NCBI GenBank assembly: GCA_002409455.1
Contig: DHNI01000118.1
Span: 53,996 to 60,632, forward strand
Reading direction: 5' to 3'
DNA: 6,637 nt
DNA from: Firmicutes bacterium UBA5420
GTDB taxonomy: Bacteria > Bacillota > Limnochordia > Darwinibacteriales > Darwinibacteriaceae
In this document: positions 1-5,686 of the stretch, one piece after another
Numbering within the stretch: position 1 is the first letter of the stretch
Layout of the letters: each line of letters starts with the position of its first letter
Program-made: the position numbers and the translations under genes
The notes under the pieces: model-generated
The model's input: only the letters and a program-made list of their open reading frames with translations
Database searches by the model: none
What the model was told of the DNA's origin: nothing

Positions 1-1016
1 GGGGTGGTGGCGATGGAATCGTTATAATAGCGCACTCCCTTGACTTCTCCCACGAACTCCAAACGATGGGGCACGCCGGCAAAGCTTTTTCCAACCTGTC
101 GAATCGCCTCTACGCTTGCCCCTGCCACATAACTGAGCACGGCCGCGGCCAAGAAATTTGCCACATTGTGCTCACCAGGCAAAGCTAGTTCTGACCGTTT
201 GGCGAAAATAAATTGCCTCTTTCCATCGGCATAAACCAGATCATCTCCGTCTAGATAGGTGCCGGGAAACACTTTCGATCGAAGGCTAAAATAGAAAACC
301 CTTCCAGGGGCCTCCCCAGCCATGGCCCGAGTAATAGGATCGTCGTAATTTAAGACCAAAAAATCATGAGGCTTTTGATGGCGATAAATATTCTGCTTCG
401 CCTTGATATAGTTTTCCATGGTATGGTGAACATCGAGATGATTCTGGGCAATATTGGTGATCACGGCCCCATGGGGACTTTGACGCAAGACTTCCAATTG
501 AAAACTAGACAGCTCCAAGACCACATGATCCTCTGGACCGATATGTTCAAGGTCGCCAATCAGTGGTGTTCCAATGTTGCCTCCCACATAGGTGGGTATT
601 TTACTTGCCTTAAAGATTTCCGAAACTAGGCTCGTGGTTGTGGTTTTGCCACTACTGCCAGTAATGGCATAGATCGATCCATGGCTGTAGCGAAACACTA
701 AGCCAATCTCGCTTTCTAAGCGGCCTGACTTTTCTATTGCTTGTAGTTCAGGCAAATCCTTAGGCACGCCCGGGCTCACCACTACAGCATCAAAGGATGT
801 GAGACCCTTTAGATACCCGGGGCCCAAAACCAGCTCGATGCCTAGTGATTCTAATTCCGCGAGACGTTCACCAAGTTGGATACCTGTCTTCAGATCCCGC
901 CCACTTAACTGAGCACCAGCATCCTTTAAGAATCGAATCAATGCAATGTTGCTGATCCCAAGACCAATCACAGCCACCCGTTTACCAGACCAGTCCTTTT
1001 GAAACTCTCTAACCAT
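1..1016 (-). CDS. murD: UDP-N-acetylmuramoyl-L-alanine--D-glutamate ligase MurD (3' part outside window)
   Basis: MurD is the cytoplasmic ATP-dependent ligase that adds D-glutamate to UDP-MurNAc-L-alanine in peptidoglycan precursor synthesis. I translated the minus strand from the ATG at 1016 and obtained 338 open codons running off the left edge. The family is about 440-460 residues, so roughly the last 110 are missing. Visible landmarks are an N-terminal Rossmann-like motif GLGISN (18-23), the ATP P-loop ITGSSGKTTTT (118-128), the MurD-typical LELSSFQLE (167-175), NHLDVH (192-197), YIKAKQNI (203-210; a Lys here is carbamoylated in the family), GEHNVANF (281-288), and GVPHRLEFVG followed by NDSIATT at the edge. 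The start overlaps the murI stop (TAATG), with GGGAG 10 nt upstream inside murI, so translational coupling is likely. The P-loop has SS where many family members have TN or TK. LSSFQLE and the HRLE block argue against MurC, MurE or MurF. Confidence 0.96.
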   Translation of the reverse strand, partial: MVREFQKDWSGKRVAVIGLGISNIALIRFLKDAGAQLSGRDLKTGIQLGERLAELESLGIELVLGPGYLKGLTSFDAVVVSPGVPKDLPELQAIEKSGRLESEIGLVFRYSHGSIYAITGSSGKTTTTSLVSEIFKASKIPTYVGGNIGTPLIGDLEHIGPEDHVVLELSSFQLEVLRQSPHGAVITNIAQNHLDVHHTMENYIKAKQNIYRHQKPHDFLVLNYDDPITRAMAGEAPGRVFYFSLRSKVFPGTYLDGDDLVYADGKRQFIFAKRSELALPGEHNVANFLAAAVLSYVAGASVEAIRQVGKSFAGVPHRLEFVGEVKGVRYYNDSIATT

Positions 1017-1810
1017 TAGGTCTTCTCTCCCGCCATATGATGAAAGCCCACCGCGGGCAATCTCTCCTGAAGCAAGAGTTCTGCGGTGGTTTTAAATGTA
1101 TGTGGATCACCGCTGACCCAAAACTGGGTATCCTTACCAGAATCGTTTGCAGAATTCGTCGCCAAATTCGGAAACACCTCTGCTACCTGCAAAGCTAATT
1201 GCGGTGCCGGATTGACAATATGAATATTGGCCCCTACAAGTTCGCCTATGAGCCCCTCCAAGAAAGGATAGTGGGTGCAGCCAAGCAAAAGTGTGTCTAT
1301 ATCTTGAGCCATGAGAGGGTCTAAGTACTCCTGAAGCGCTTCTTCCGCGGCCTGTGATTTGACCTGTCCTTCCTCAACTAAGGGTACAAGGCGGGGAGCA
1401 CTTTGCATAAATACTTGCACATTTGGAGCAATTTTAGAAAAGGCCTTCTGGTAGGCCCCACTATCTGCTGTTCCCCGCGTAGCAAGTATGCCAACACGAC
1501 CGTCGCTCACCTCGAGAGTCGCACGAACTGCGCTTTCCAGGATTCCAAAAACAGGGATCTGCACTCTCCCCATCACCCGTGGTAATACCAAGGCACTTGA
1601 CGTATTGCAGGCCACAACTACACCCTCACATCCCTGACTTAGGAAGAAACCTACAATATCCCAAAAATAGCCCTCAAGCTGGGCAGGGGTCTTCTCACCG
1701 TATGGGACATGGCTGGTATCGCCAAAGTAAAGGAGCTGCGCACTTGTATGCTGCCGAAGCTCACGCCAAACGGACAGCCCCCCTAAACCAGAATCATAAA
1801 TACCTATCAT
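1016..1810 (-). CDS. murI: Glutamate racemase MurI
   Basis: This cofactor-independent cytoplasmic racemase converts L-glutamate to D-glutamate for peptidoglycan. From the ATG at 1810 the protein is 264 residues, normal for the family. It has the substrate-binding start IGIYDSGLGGLSVW (Asp6, Ser7), YFGDTSHVPYGEKT (about 28-41), the first catalytic cysteine in VVACNTSS (Cys68) and the second in LLLGCTHYPF (Cys178, followed by His180). The frame stays open upstream to a GTG at 1870, but those 20 residues resemble nothing in the family and would overlap the GerMN gene by 17 nt. The ATG at 1810 places the protein start where family members begin and has a GGGGG stretch 10 nt upstream, so I prefer it. 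The TAA stop overlaps the murD start. The neighbour murD uses the product directly. Aspartate racemase is less likely because of the overall motif set and context. Confidence 0.96.
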   Translation of the reverse strand: MIGIYDSGLGGLSVWRELRQHTSAQLLYFGDTSHVPYGEKTPAQLEGYFWDIVGFFLSQGCEGVVVACNTSSALVLPRVMGRVQIPVFGILESAVRATLEVSDGRVGILATRGTADSGAYQKAFSKIAPNVQVFMQSAPRLVPLVEEGQVKSQAAEEALQEYLDPLMAQDIDTLLLGCTHYPFLEGLIGELVGANIHIVNPAPQLALQVAEVFPNLATNSANDSGKDTQFWVSGDPHTFKTTAELLLQERLPAVGFHHMAGEKT

Positions 1811-1820
1811 CAAAATATTT

Positions 1821-1828
1821 CCCCCAAG
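1821..1828 (-). promoter_or_regulatory. Ribosome binding site deciding the murI start
   Basis: The minus strand reads CTTGGGGG here, ending 10 nt before the ATG at 1810 (7 nt before an adjacent TTG at 1813). It supports starting MurI at MIGIYDSG rather than at the GTG at 1870. It is a G-rich and not a perfect Shine-Dalgarno sequence. Confidence 0.55.
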
Positions 1829-1853
1829 AGGCGTTCCGCCAAAGGCGGGGCCA

Positions 1854-2387
1854 TCATATGTGAGAACCACCTAGAAGCTTATAATCCTTCTCTAGCGGTT
1901 CTGTAAGGTCTAGGTGACCAGCTAATGTGGGAATGGATCTACTTTCCACTAAAATTTGCACTCTCCGAACTCCCTGAGCACCAACTACAGTATTGACTAT
2001 GCCATATACCGTTAGGATTTCCCCTGCACTGCCTCCTGGGTGCTGTGTAATAAGGTGGTGACTAAAATTCAGAAAAAGCACGTCGCCATGCTGACTATAA
2101 CCGAGAAGCTCTGTACCTTCGGGAATAATCGGGGTAAGGTCGGAAAGACGGGGGCCCGCTAATAGACTCTCCAAACGTTCGGCGACAGTTCCCTGTCCCT
2201 GGCTAAATTCTGGAATCAATCTAACACTATCGGGACATCCAAAGTACACGGCGTAAAAAGGCTGGGTGGAATCGACGGATACTGGTAGTATCTCGCTTCT
2301 TTCCGTAAAAATATATGCGACAGTGCGCGTCAAAAAGAGCAGAATCAGAACCATAACCGCACTGGCTAACCCGCGCTTCCACCTCAT
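1854..2387 (-). CDS. GerMN-domain membrane-anchored protein (GerM-like)
   Basis: The protein has 177 residues with an N-terminal signal anchor (about 5-25, hydrophobic, after MRWKR). A single GerMN (spore germination/sporulation) domain follows from about 45 to 165. GerMN landmarks are LESLLAGPRLSDLTPIIPEG (72-91), the strand pattern DVLFLNFSHHL (102-112), EILTVYGIVNTV (123-134), GVRRVQILVES (139-149) and GHLDLTEPL (157-165). The domain is found in GerM of Bacillus, a protein needed for normal sporulation and germination, and in lipoproteins such as LpqB. Bacillus GerM carries two copies and is about twice as long, so this is a one-domain version. It lies 12 nt after the amidase stop, with a GGGGGCGAAG ribosome site touching that stop, and 43 nt before murI, so it is in the same operon. 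It should face outside the membrane; a role in wall remodelling during sporulation is an inference. Confidence 0.85.
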   Translation of the reverse strand: MRWKRGLASAVMVLILLFLTRTVAYIFTERSEILPVSVDSTQPFYAVYFGCPDSVRLIPEFSQGQGTVAERLESLLAGPRLSDLTPIIPEGTELLGYSQHGDVLFLNFSHHLITQHPGGSAGEILTVYGIVNTVVGAQGVRRVQILVESRSIPTLAGHLDLTEPLEKDYKLLGGSHI

Positions 2388-2399
2388 GTGCTTCGCCCC

Positions 2400-4223
2400 C
2401 TATTGCTTGTTCTCTAGATAAAAGCGTCTGATCCCATTAAAAATGCCTTGAGCAGCGGCTTCCTGAAATCCTGGAGCCCGTAGAAGTACCTCTTCATCGG
2501 GGTGATCCAAGAATCCTACCTCCACCATGATGGCAGGCATCTTGGTGTTATTAAACACAGCAAGATCACTCCTTCCCCAAATTCGCCTATTGGCTAGGGT
2601 GATAGATTGCACCACCTCGTCCTGAACCGTGCGGGCCAAGAGCTCCGACGCTGGGTCATTTGCTCTGTACAAGGTTTCTGTACCTCGAGCGGTGCCTCTT
2701 TGAATATGGGCATTGGTGTGCACAGAGATAAATAGGTCTGCCTTGGCCTGCGCAGCAATCTCAGGGCGTTCGAAAATAGAAACATACGCATCACTATCTC
2801 TAGTATACACAACTTTGGCCCCTGCCTGACTCAAAAACTCACCAAGATATAAGCTAATGGCCAAATTAATATCCTTCTCAAAGCTACCATGATACCCAAT
2901 TGCTCCAGGATCTGAACCGCCGTGGCCAGGATCGACAACTACCGTAAGCCCTGACAACTCACCATCCTGGATAGGAACATCCGAGAACAGGGGCGGGGTT
3001 GATGCTCCCTGCAAACGGGCAAGATAGGCATGGGCTTCACTCGCTGTTCCAGAAAAGAGCGGAAGTGCGAATCCTCCTTCACCTAACTGTTCTAGTGGAA
3101 GGGGTGCCATAGGCTCCGTGACCTGCAGAACGATTCTAGTCACAGATGGTGTGTGCTGGCTTACCCGCAAACGCGCAATTCTCCCCTGATTAATGGGTCT
3201 ATCAAAAGAAGGGATCATCAACGTTGTTTCTTGAACGTCTAGCACGAGACGCAGAGGATCTTCTAAGTAGACTACTTCAATCACTGGAGCTGCTGATACA
3301 TCCAAACGTAGCTGAAACTCACCATCACTTTGTTCCAGTTCAATCGATGTGAGTTGAAAGTTAAACTCAATCTCCAAACCACCTTGGGGCCACGGATTGA
3401 CGCGGTAACCCGTCGATCCATGCAAATCACAGACGATGCGCATGGTCTGCTCATCAAAACGGCTGCTTCGAATGGAGCGCACCACAGGGTGGTCGCTGAT
3501 TTCAACTGTAGGAAGCGGTTCACCCCCCACACCATAGAGATCAATGACTAGACGATCGGGCTCCGTCAACAGATGGGTCTGGTAACCAGTATATGAATGG
3601 AGATCAAGAAAAACCCTCGACCTAGGTCCACCCATAAAAATGATATCACTAAGGTCCTGTTCCTCCCCAGGATGATGAAGAACAATCGGTTCATTTACAA
3701 TCTCATCGGACAACTCTGGTTCACCGAACATTGGATCATTGGATCCTTCATTGCCCTCCGATCCGCGAATGAGCCCAGCCGCGAAGGAACGTTCGCGCGA
3801 TGGAATCTCCCTGGAGGACTCTAGGCGTAGGGCCATGCTATCCTGATCAAAAACTAGGCTTAGTCCAAGGCGATTAGCGATAAAACGTATGGGTACCACA
3901 ATCTCTTCTTCAACGAGTTGGGGGGCAACATCCAGTTTATACATCACGCCATCCACTTGTGCACTTTCTTCACCTAATTGCATAAGAATGGTTTGATCGG
4001 CAAACACCAACTCGATCTCTTCAAGAGTTGTGTTAACCTCAGCCCCGAGATATTTTGCAAAGACGTCCGCGGGGATCATAAAGTTGCCATTGATCATGAC
4101 TAAGGGATGTTTAAGCTCCACTTCATCTGTTCCCACAAATAGTCCAAGGGAAGCTTCGGAGTGGCTTGAACATAGAAGTGAAACGAAAAAAAGAAAAAAG
4201 AGAATAAGGGCAACCCGCTTCAT
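2400..4223 (-). CDS. Secreted N-acetylmuramoyl-L-alanine amidase (Cu-amine-oxidase-like N domain, AMIN domains, Amidase_3)
   Basis: This is a zinc amidase that cuts the MurNAc-L-Ala bond of peptidoglycan outside the cell. The 607 residues start at ATG 4223, chosen because GGAGGT lies 6 nt upstream and the product then begins with a clean signal peptide (MKRVALILFFLFFVSLL, probable cut after SEA at 22-24). The frame continues 11 codons further upstream, but without such support. Domains in order: copper-amine-oxidase-N-like domain (about 27-135), acidic low-complexity linker (about 140-190), AMIN domain 1 (about 192-290), AMIN-like domain 2 (about 294-390), and catalytic Amidase_3 (about 425-605). 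Catalytic and zinc residues are His434 in DPGHGG, Glu449 in SFEKD, His502 in SVHTNA and Glu568 in MVEVGF. All are intact. AMIN domains target septal or wall sites in this family. It is the first gene of the minus-strand wall operon. The family (AmiC/CwlD-like) is certain; the exact cell-cycle or sporulation role is not. Confidence 0.95.
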   Translation of the reverse strand: MKRVALILFFLFFVSLLCSSHSEASLGLFVGTDEVELKHPLVMINGNFMIPADVFAKYLGAEVNTTLEEIELVFADQTILMQLGEESAQVDGVMYKLDVAPQLVEEEIVVPIRFIANRLGLSLVFDQDSMALRLESSREIPSRERSFAAGLIRGSEGNEGSNDPMFGEPELSDEIVNEPIVLHHPGEEQDLSDIIFMGGPRSRVFLDLHSYTGYQTHLLTEPDRLVIDLYGVGGEPLPTVEISDHPVVRSIRSSRFDEQTMRIVCDLHGSTGYRVNPWPQGGLEIEFNFQLTSIELEQSDGEFQLRLDVSAAPVIEVVYLEDPLRLVLDVQETTLMIPSFDRPINQGRIARLRVSQHTPSVTRIVLQVTEPMAPLPLEQLGEGGFALPLFSGTASEAHAYLARLQGASTPPLFSDVPIQDGELSGLTVVVDPGHGGSDPGAIGYHGSFEKDINLAISLYLGEFLSQAGAKVVYTRDSDAYVSIFERPEIAAQAKADLFISVHTNAHIQRGTARGTETLYRANDPASELLARTVQDEVVQSITLANRRIWGRSDLAVFNNTKMPAIMVEVGFLDHPDEEVLLRAPGFQEAAAQGIFNGIRRFYLENKQ

Positions 4224-4229
4224 AGTTTT

Positions 4230-4235
4230 ACCTCC
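4230..4235 (-). promoter_or_regulatory. Ribosome binding site deciding the amidase start
   Basis: A perfect GGAGGT on the minus strand lies 6 nt before the ATG at 4223. It selects this start over the upstream in-frame codon at 4256 and gives a canonical signal peptide at the N-terminus. Confidence 0.85.
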
Positions 4236-4266
4236 AGCTGTAATTATTACCATCATTTCTCCCTAG

Positions 4267-4274
4267 AAAGGAGG
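4267..4274 (+). promoter_or_regulatory. Strong ribosome binding site for the 4284 gene, within a small palindrome
   Basis: AAAGGAGG lies 9 nt before the ATG at 4284, which is near-ideal complementarity to 16S rRNA. The site overlaps a dyad, GAGGA-A-TCCTC (4271-4281), that could form AGGAGG/CCTCTT with an AAT loop (one G-U pair) and so mask the site. Whether that short hairpin forms is uncertain. Confidence 0.75.
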
Positions 4275-4283
4275 AATCCTCTT

Positions 4284-5102
4284 ATGTTTTCGCGCTTTTG
4301 GATACGCTTGGGGAAGTTTGGCTTGTTCACGTTGATCGCCTACCTCCTTATGGCCTGGATTGTCATCGTCACCATTATTATTCGTGAGGAACTAGCCATT
4401 GTCGACGCTACTAAGGTAATCTCTGTCTTTAATCCGGCCCAAGGTTCAAGCACCATAGAAGGTCAAGTGCGTAATGTTTTTGGCGACCCCGTTCCCTTTG
4501 GGGTCATTATTGTGGGAGAGCACCTAGTGCAAGCAGACAGCACAGGAGCCTTTCGGATCATGAACGTCACGTCGGGGCGCCATACCCTGGAAATCTTTGC
4601 GGGAGATTATGCTCGATACACAAGAGAGATCCAAGTTGAAGAGGGAATCAATCATCCCACCATTAAGTATGAAACAGGCCTATGGCCCCAAGTTTTTTTA
4701 GTAGACTTTCACGTCTTCTACAAAGAGAACGACGAAATCTTCGGGATGGTTGGTTTTGCCAATGGAACCACCGAACCCATCTATATTGAACGGGCATCCA
4801 TTCTTAGTCCGGGGGGCGAAGCAATTAGCGATATTCTCCATGATAATGATGGGTTTGGCTACTTCATGGATCTTTCTAATAAGCTTGAAGTCGTCTTGGA
4901 ACCTCAAAAAGCGCTGAAGTGGGCACCTCGCATGGTACAAGGAGGAGAATTCGCCCCTCTGAAAGGCTACTTTCCACCAGGCCCTTACAGCCTTGAAGTC
5001 CACTATGCCTTCCAAGAAGGTCACGACCTCGGGCAATATCATGTCCTAACCATTACGGATCATCTTGATCTAGACAACGACTGGCACCCCCATCTTCCCT
5101 AG
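4284..5102 (+). CDS. Unrecognised membrane-anchored extracellular protein with carboxypeptidase-regulatory-like domain
   Basis: I do not recognise this 272-residue protein as a named family. It starts with a basic N-terminus (MFSRFWIRLGK) and one hydrophobic segment at about 13-33, consistent with a signal anchor that leaves the rest outside the cell. Residues about 57-125 fit a carboxypeptidase-regulatory-like (transthyretin-type) beta sandwich: IEGQVRNVFGDPVPFGVIIV, then STGAFRIMNVTSGRHTLEI and a G-D-Y turn. The C-terminal 140 residues are aromatic-rich and beta-like with no catalytic motif that I can see; YFPPGPYSLEVHYAF near the end resembles an immunoglobulin-like strand pair. The start has an excellent ribosome site. 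The gene diverges from the wall amidase with 60 bp between starts and precedes smpB by 69 bp, with no clear terminator. A role in the cell envelope is inferred only from its topology and its divergent neighbour. The last codons lie in a tandem duplication. Confidence 0.8.
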   Translation: MFSRFWIRLGKFGLFTLIAYLLMAWIVIVTIIIREELAIVDATKVISVFNPAQGSSTIEGQVRNVFGDPVPFGVIIVGEHLVQADSTGAFRIMNVTSGRHTLEIFAGDYARYTREIQVEEGINHPTIKYETGLWPQVFLVDFHVFYKENDEIFGMVGFANGTTEPIYIERASILSPGGEAISDILHDNDGFGYFMDLSNKLEVVLEPQKALKWAPRMVQGGEFAPLKGYFPPGPYSLEVHYAFQEGHDLGQYHVLTITDHLDLDNDWHPHLP

Positions 5103-5126
5103 ACTGGGGCACCCCCATCTTCCGTA
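5079..5126 (+). repeat. Tandem direct repeat across the stop codon of the 4284 gene
   Basis: Copy 1 (5079-5101, 23 bp) and copy 2 (5102-5126, 25 bp) abut each other. Both begin GACTGG, share CACCCCCATCTTCC and end C/G-TA. Copy 2 has two extra Gs and one substitution. Copy 1 encodes the last residues DWHPHLP, and the TAG stop spans the junction. The extra Gs in copy 2 create a perfect TGGGG-CAC-CCCCA hairpin (5105-5117) just downstream of the stop. Confidence 0.9.
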
Positions 5127-5144
5127 ACAGGAATAACTCTGTTA
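5125..5144. repeat. Inverted repeat TAACAG-8-CTGTTA overlapping the smpB promoter
   Basis: Six-base arms at 5125-5130 and 5139-5144 are perfect and separated by 8 bases. The right arm runs into the extended -10 element. An 8-bp direct repeat AATAACTC (5132-5139 and 5146-5153, 14 nt apart) is superimposed. This geometry suits an operator, but no known regulator site is recognised. Confidence 0.5.
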
Positions 5145-5148
5145 TAAT
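5140..5148 (+). promoter_or_regulatory. Extended -10 promoter of smpB
   Basis: TGT-TATAAT is a perfect -10 hexamer (5143-5148) with the TGn extension. The hexamer 17 nt upstream (TTCCGT) does not resemble a -35 box, which fits an extended -10 promoter. The expected start of transcription is near 5155, giving a leader of only about 17 nt that begins at or just before the Shine-Dalgarno sequence. Confidence 0.6.
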
Positions 5149-5154
5149 AACTCC

Positions 5155-5162
5155 AAAGGGAG
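5155..5162 (+). promoter_or_regulatory. Ribosome binding site deciding the smpB start, with potential hairpin
   Basis: AAAGGGAG ends 9 nt before the ATG at 5172 and supports that start. The in-frame TTG at 5163 directly abuts this site and is too close to be used. The arms AACTCC (5149-5154) and GGAGTT (5159-5164) flank an AAAG loop, so a transcript that includes the left arm could hide the site. Confidence 0.7.
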
Positions 5163-5171
5163 TTGTTGGCT

Positions 5172-5627
5172 ATGAATCAGATCAAAGTCATTTCTGAAAA
5201 TCGCCGAGCCCGTCATGATTACTTTATTGAAGACACCATGGAAGTGGGAATTGTGCTGCAAGGTACTGAGGTAAAATCCCTTCGTTTAGGTAAAGTGAAT
5301 CTTCGGGACAGTTTTGCCCGCGTTGAAAATGGGGAAATCTTTCTATACGGTATGCACATTAGCCCCTACGAGCAGGGTAATCGCTACAACCACGATCCAA
5401 TTCGGCCGCGCAAACTGCTCTTGCATAAACGCGAGATTCGTCGACTCATTGGCAAAACGAAGGAAGATGGCTATACCTTAGTGCCAACGCGCCTCTATTT
5501 CGCAAGGGGAAAATGCAAGGTGGAGTTGGCTTTGGCAAAAGGTAAAAAACTCTATGATAAGCGTGATGCAGCGGCAAAAAGGGACGCCACGAGACGGGCC
5601 CAGCAGGCTCTCGGCCAAGAACGTTAA
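5172..5627 (+). CDS. smpB: SsrA-binding protein SmpB
   Basis: SmpB binds the tRNA-like part of tmRNA and brings it to ribosomes stalled without a stop codon (trans-translation). The 151 residues match the usual 150-160. Family blocks are seen throughout: NRRARHDYFIEDTMEVGIVLQGTEVKSLR (10-38), GKVNLRDSFA (40-49), HISPYEQGNRYNHDPIRPRKLLLHK (62-86), GYTLVPTRLYFARGKCKVELALAKGKKLYDKR (100-131), and a basic C-terminal tail rich in Arg, Ala and Lys that enters the decoding centre in the family. Nothing is missing. The start at ATG 5172 gives the typical N-terminus and has a good ribosome site. Its RNA partner ssrA begins 59 nt after the stop. Because no terminator separates them, smpB transcripts may also read into ssrA. 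Confidence 0.98.
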   Translation: MNQIKVISENRRARHDYFIEDTMEVGIVLQGTEVKSLRLGKVNLRDSFARVENGEIFLYGMHISPYEQGNRYNHDPIRPRKLLLHKREIRRLIGKTKEDGYTLVPTRLYFARGKCKVELALAKGKKLYDKRDAAAKRDATRRAQQALGQER

Positions 5628-5639
5628 GGATTCGATATC

Positions 5640-5668
5640 TTGACAGTGGCGAGGATTTTTGATATTCT
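5640..5668 (+). promoter_or_regulatory. Promoter of ssrA
   Basis: A perfect -35 box TTGACA (5640-5645) is followed after 17 bp by TATTCT (5663-5668; 4 of 6 consensus). The predicted start near 5675 would give a precursor with about 12 nt in front of the mature tmRNA 5' end, to be removed by RNase P. Confidence 0.75.
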
Positions 5669-5686
5669 TGAGTCGTAACACACCAC

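Noticed and set aside
366..629. Plus-strand open frame of 87 codons
   Set aside because: It is antisense to the conserved P-loop and LSSFQLE regions of murD and its product has no recognisable features.
1811..1870. Longer murI starting at GTG 1870
   Set aside because: The 20 extra residues do not match the family and would overlap the GerMN gene; ATG 1810 fits family N-termini.
4160..4175. Possible lipobox in the amidase signal peptide (SLLC)
   Set aside because: The residue before Cys is Leu rather than Gly, Ala or Ser, so lipid attachment is unlikely; an SEA-type signal peptidase I site follows.
4224..4256. Amidase start 11 codons upstream
   Set aside because: It would place a polar stretch before the signal peptide and ignore the perfect GGAGGT that serves ATG 4223.
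4224..4283. Promoters in the divergent gap
   Set aside because: A minus-strand AATAAT resembles a -10 box, but no acceptable -35 lies at the right spacing; I could not support either promoter.
4698..5042. Minus-strand open frame of 114 codons inside the envelope gene
   Set aside because: The plus frame has a strong ribosome site, a membrane anchor and a recognisable beta domain; the minus frame has none of these.
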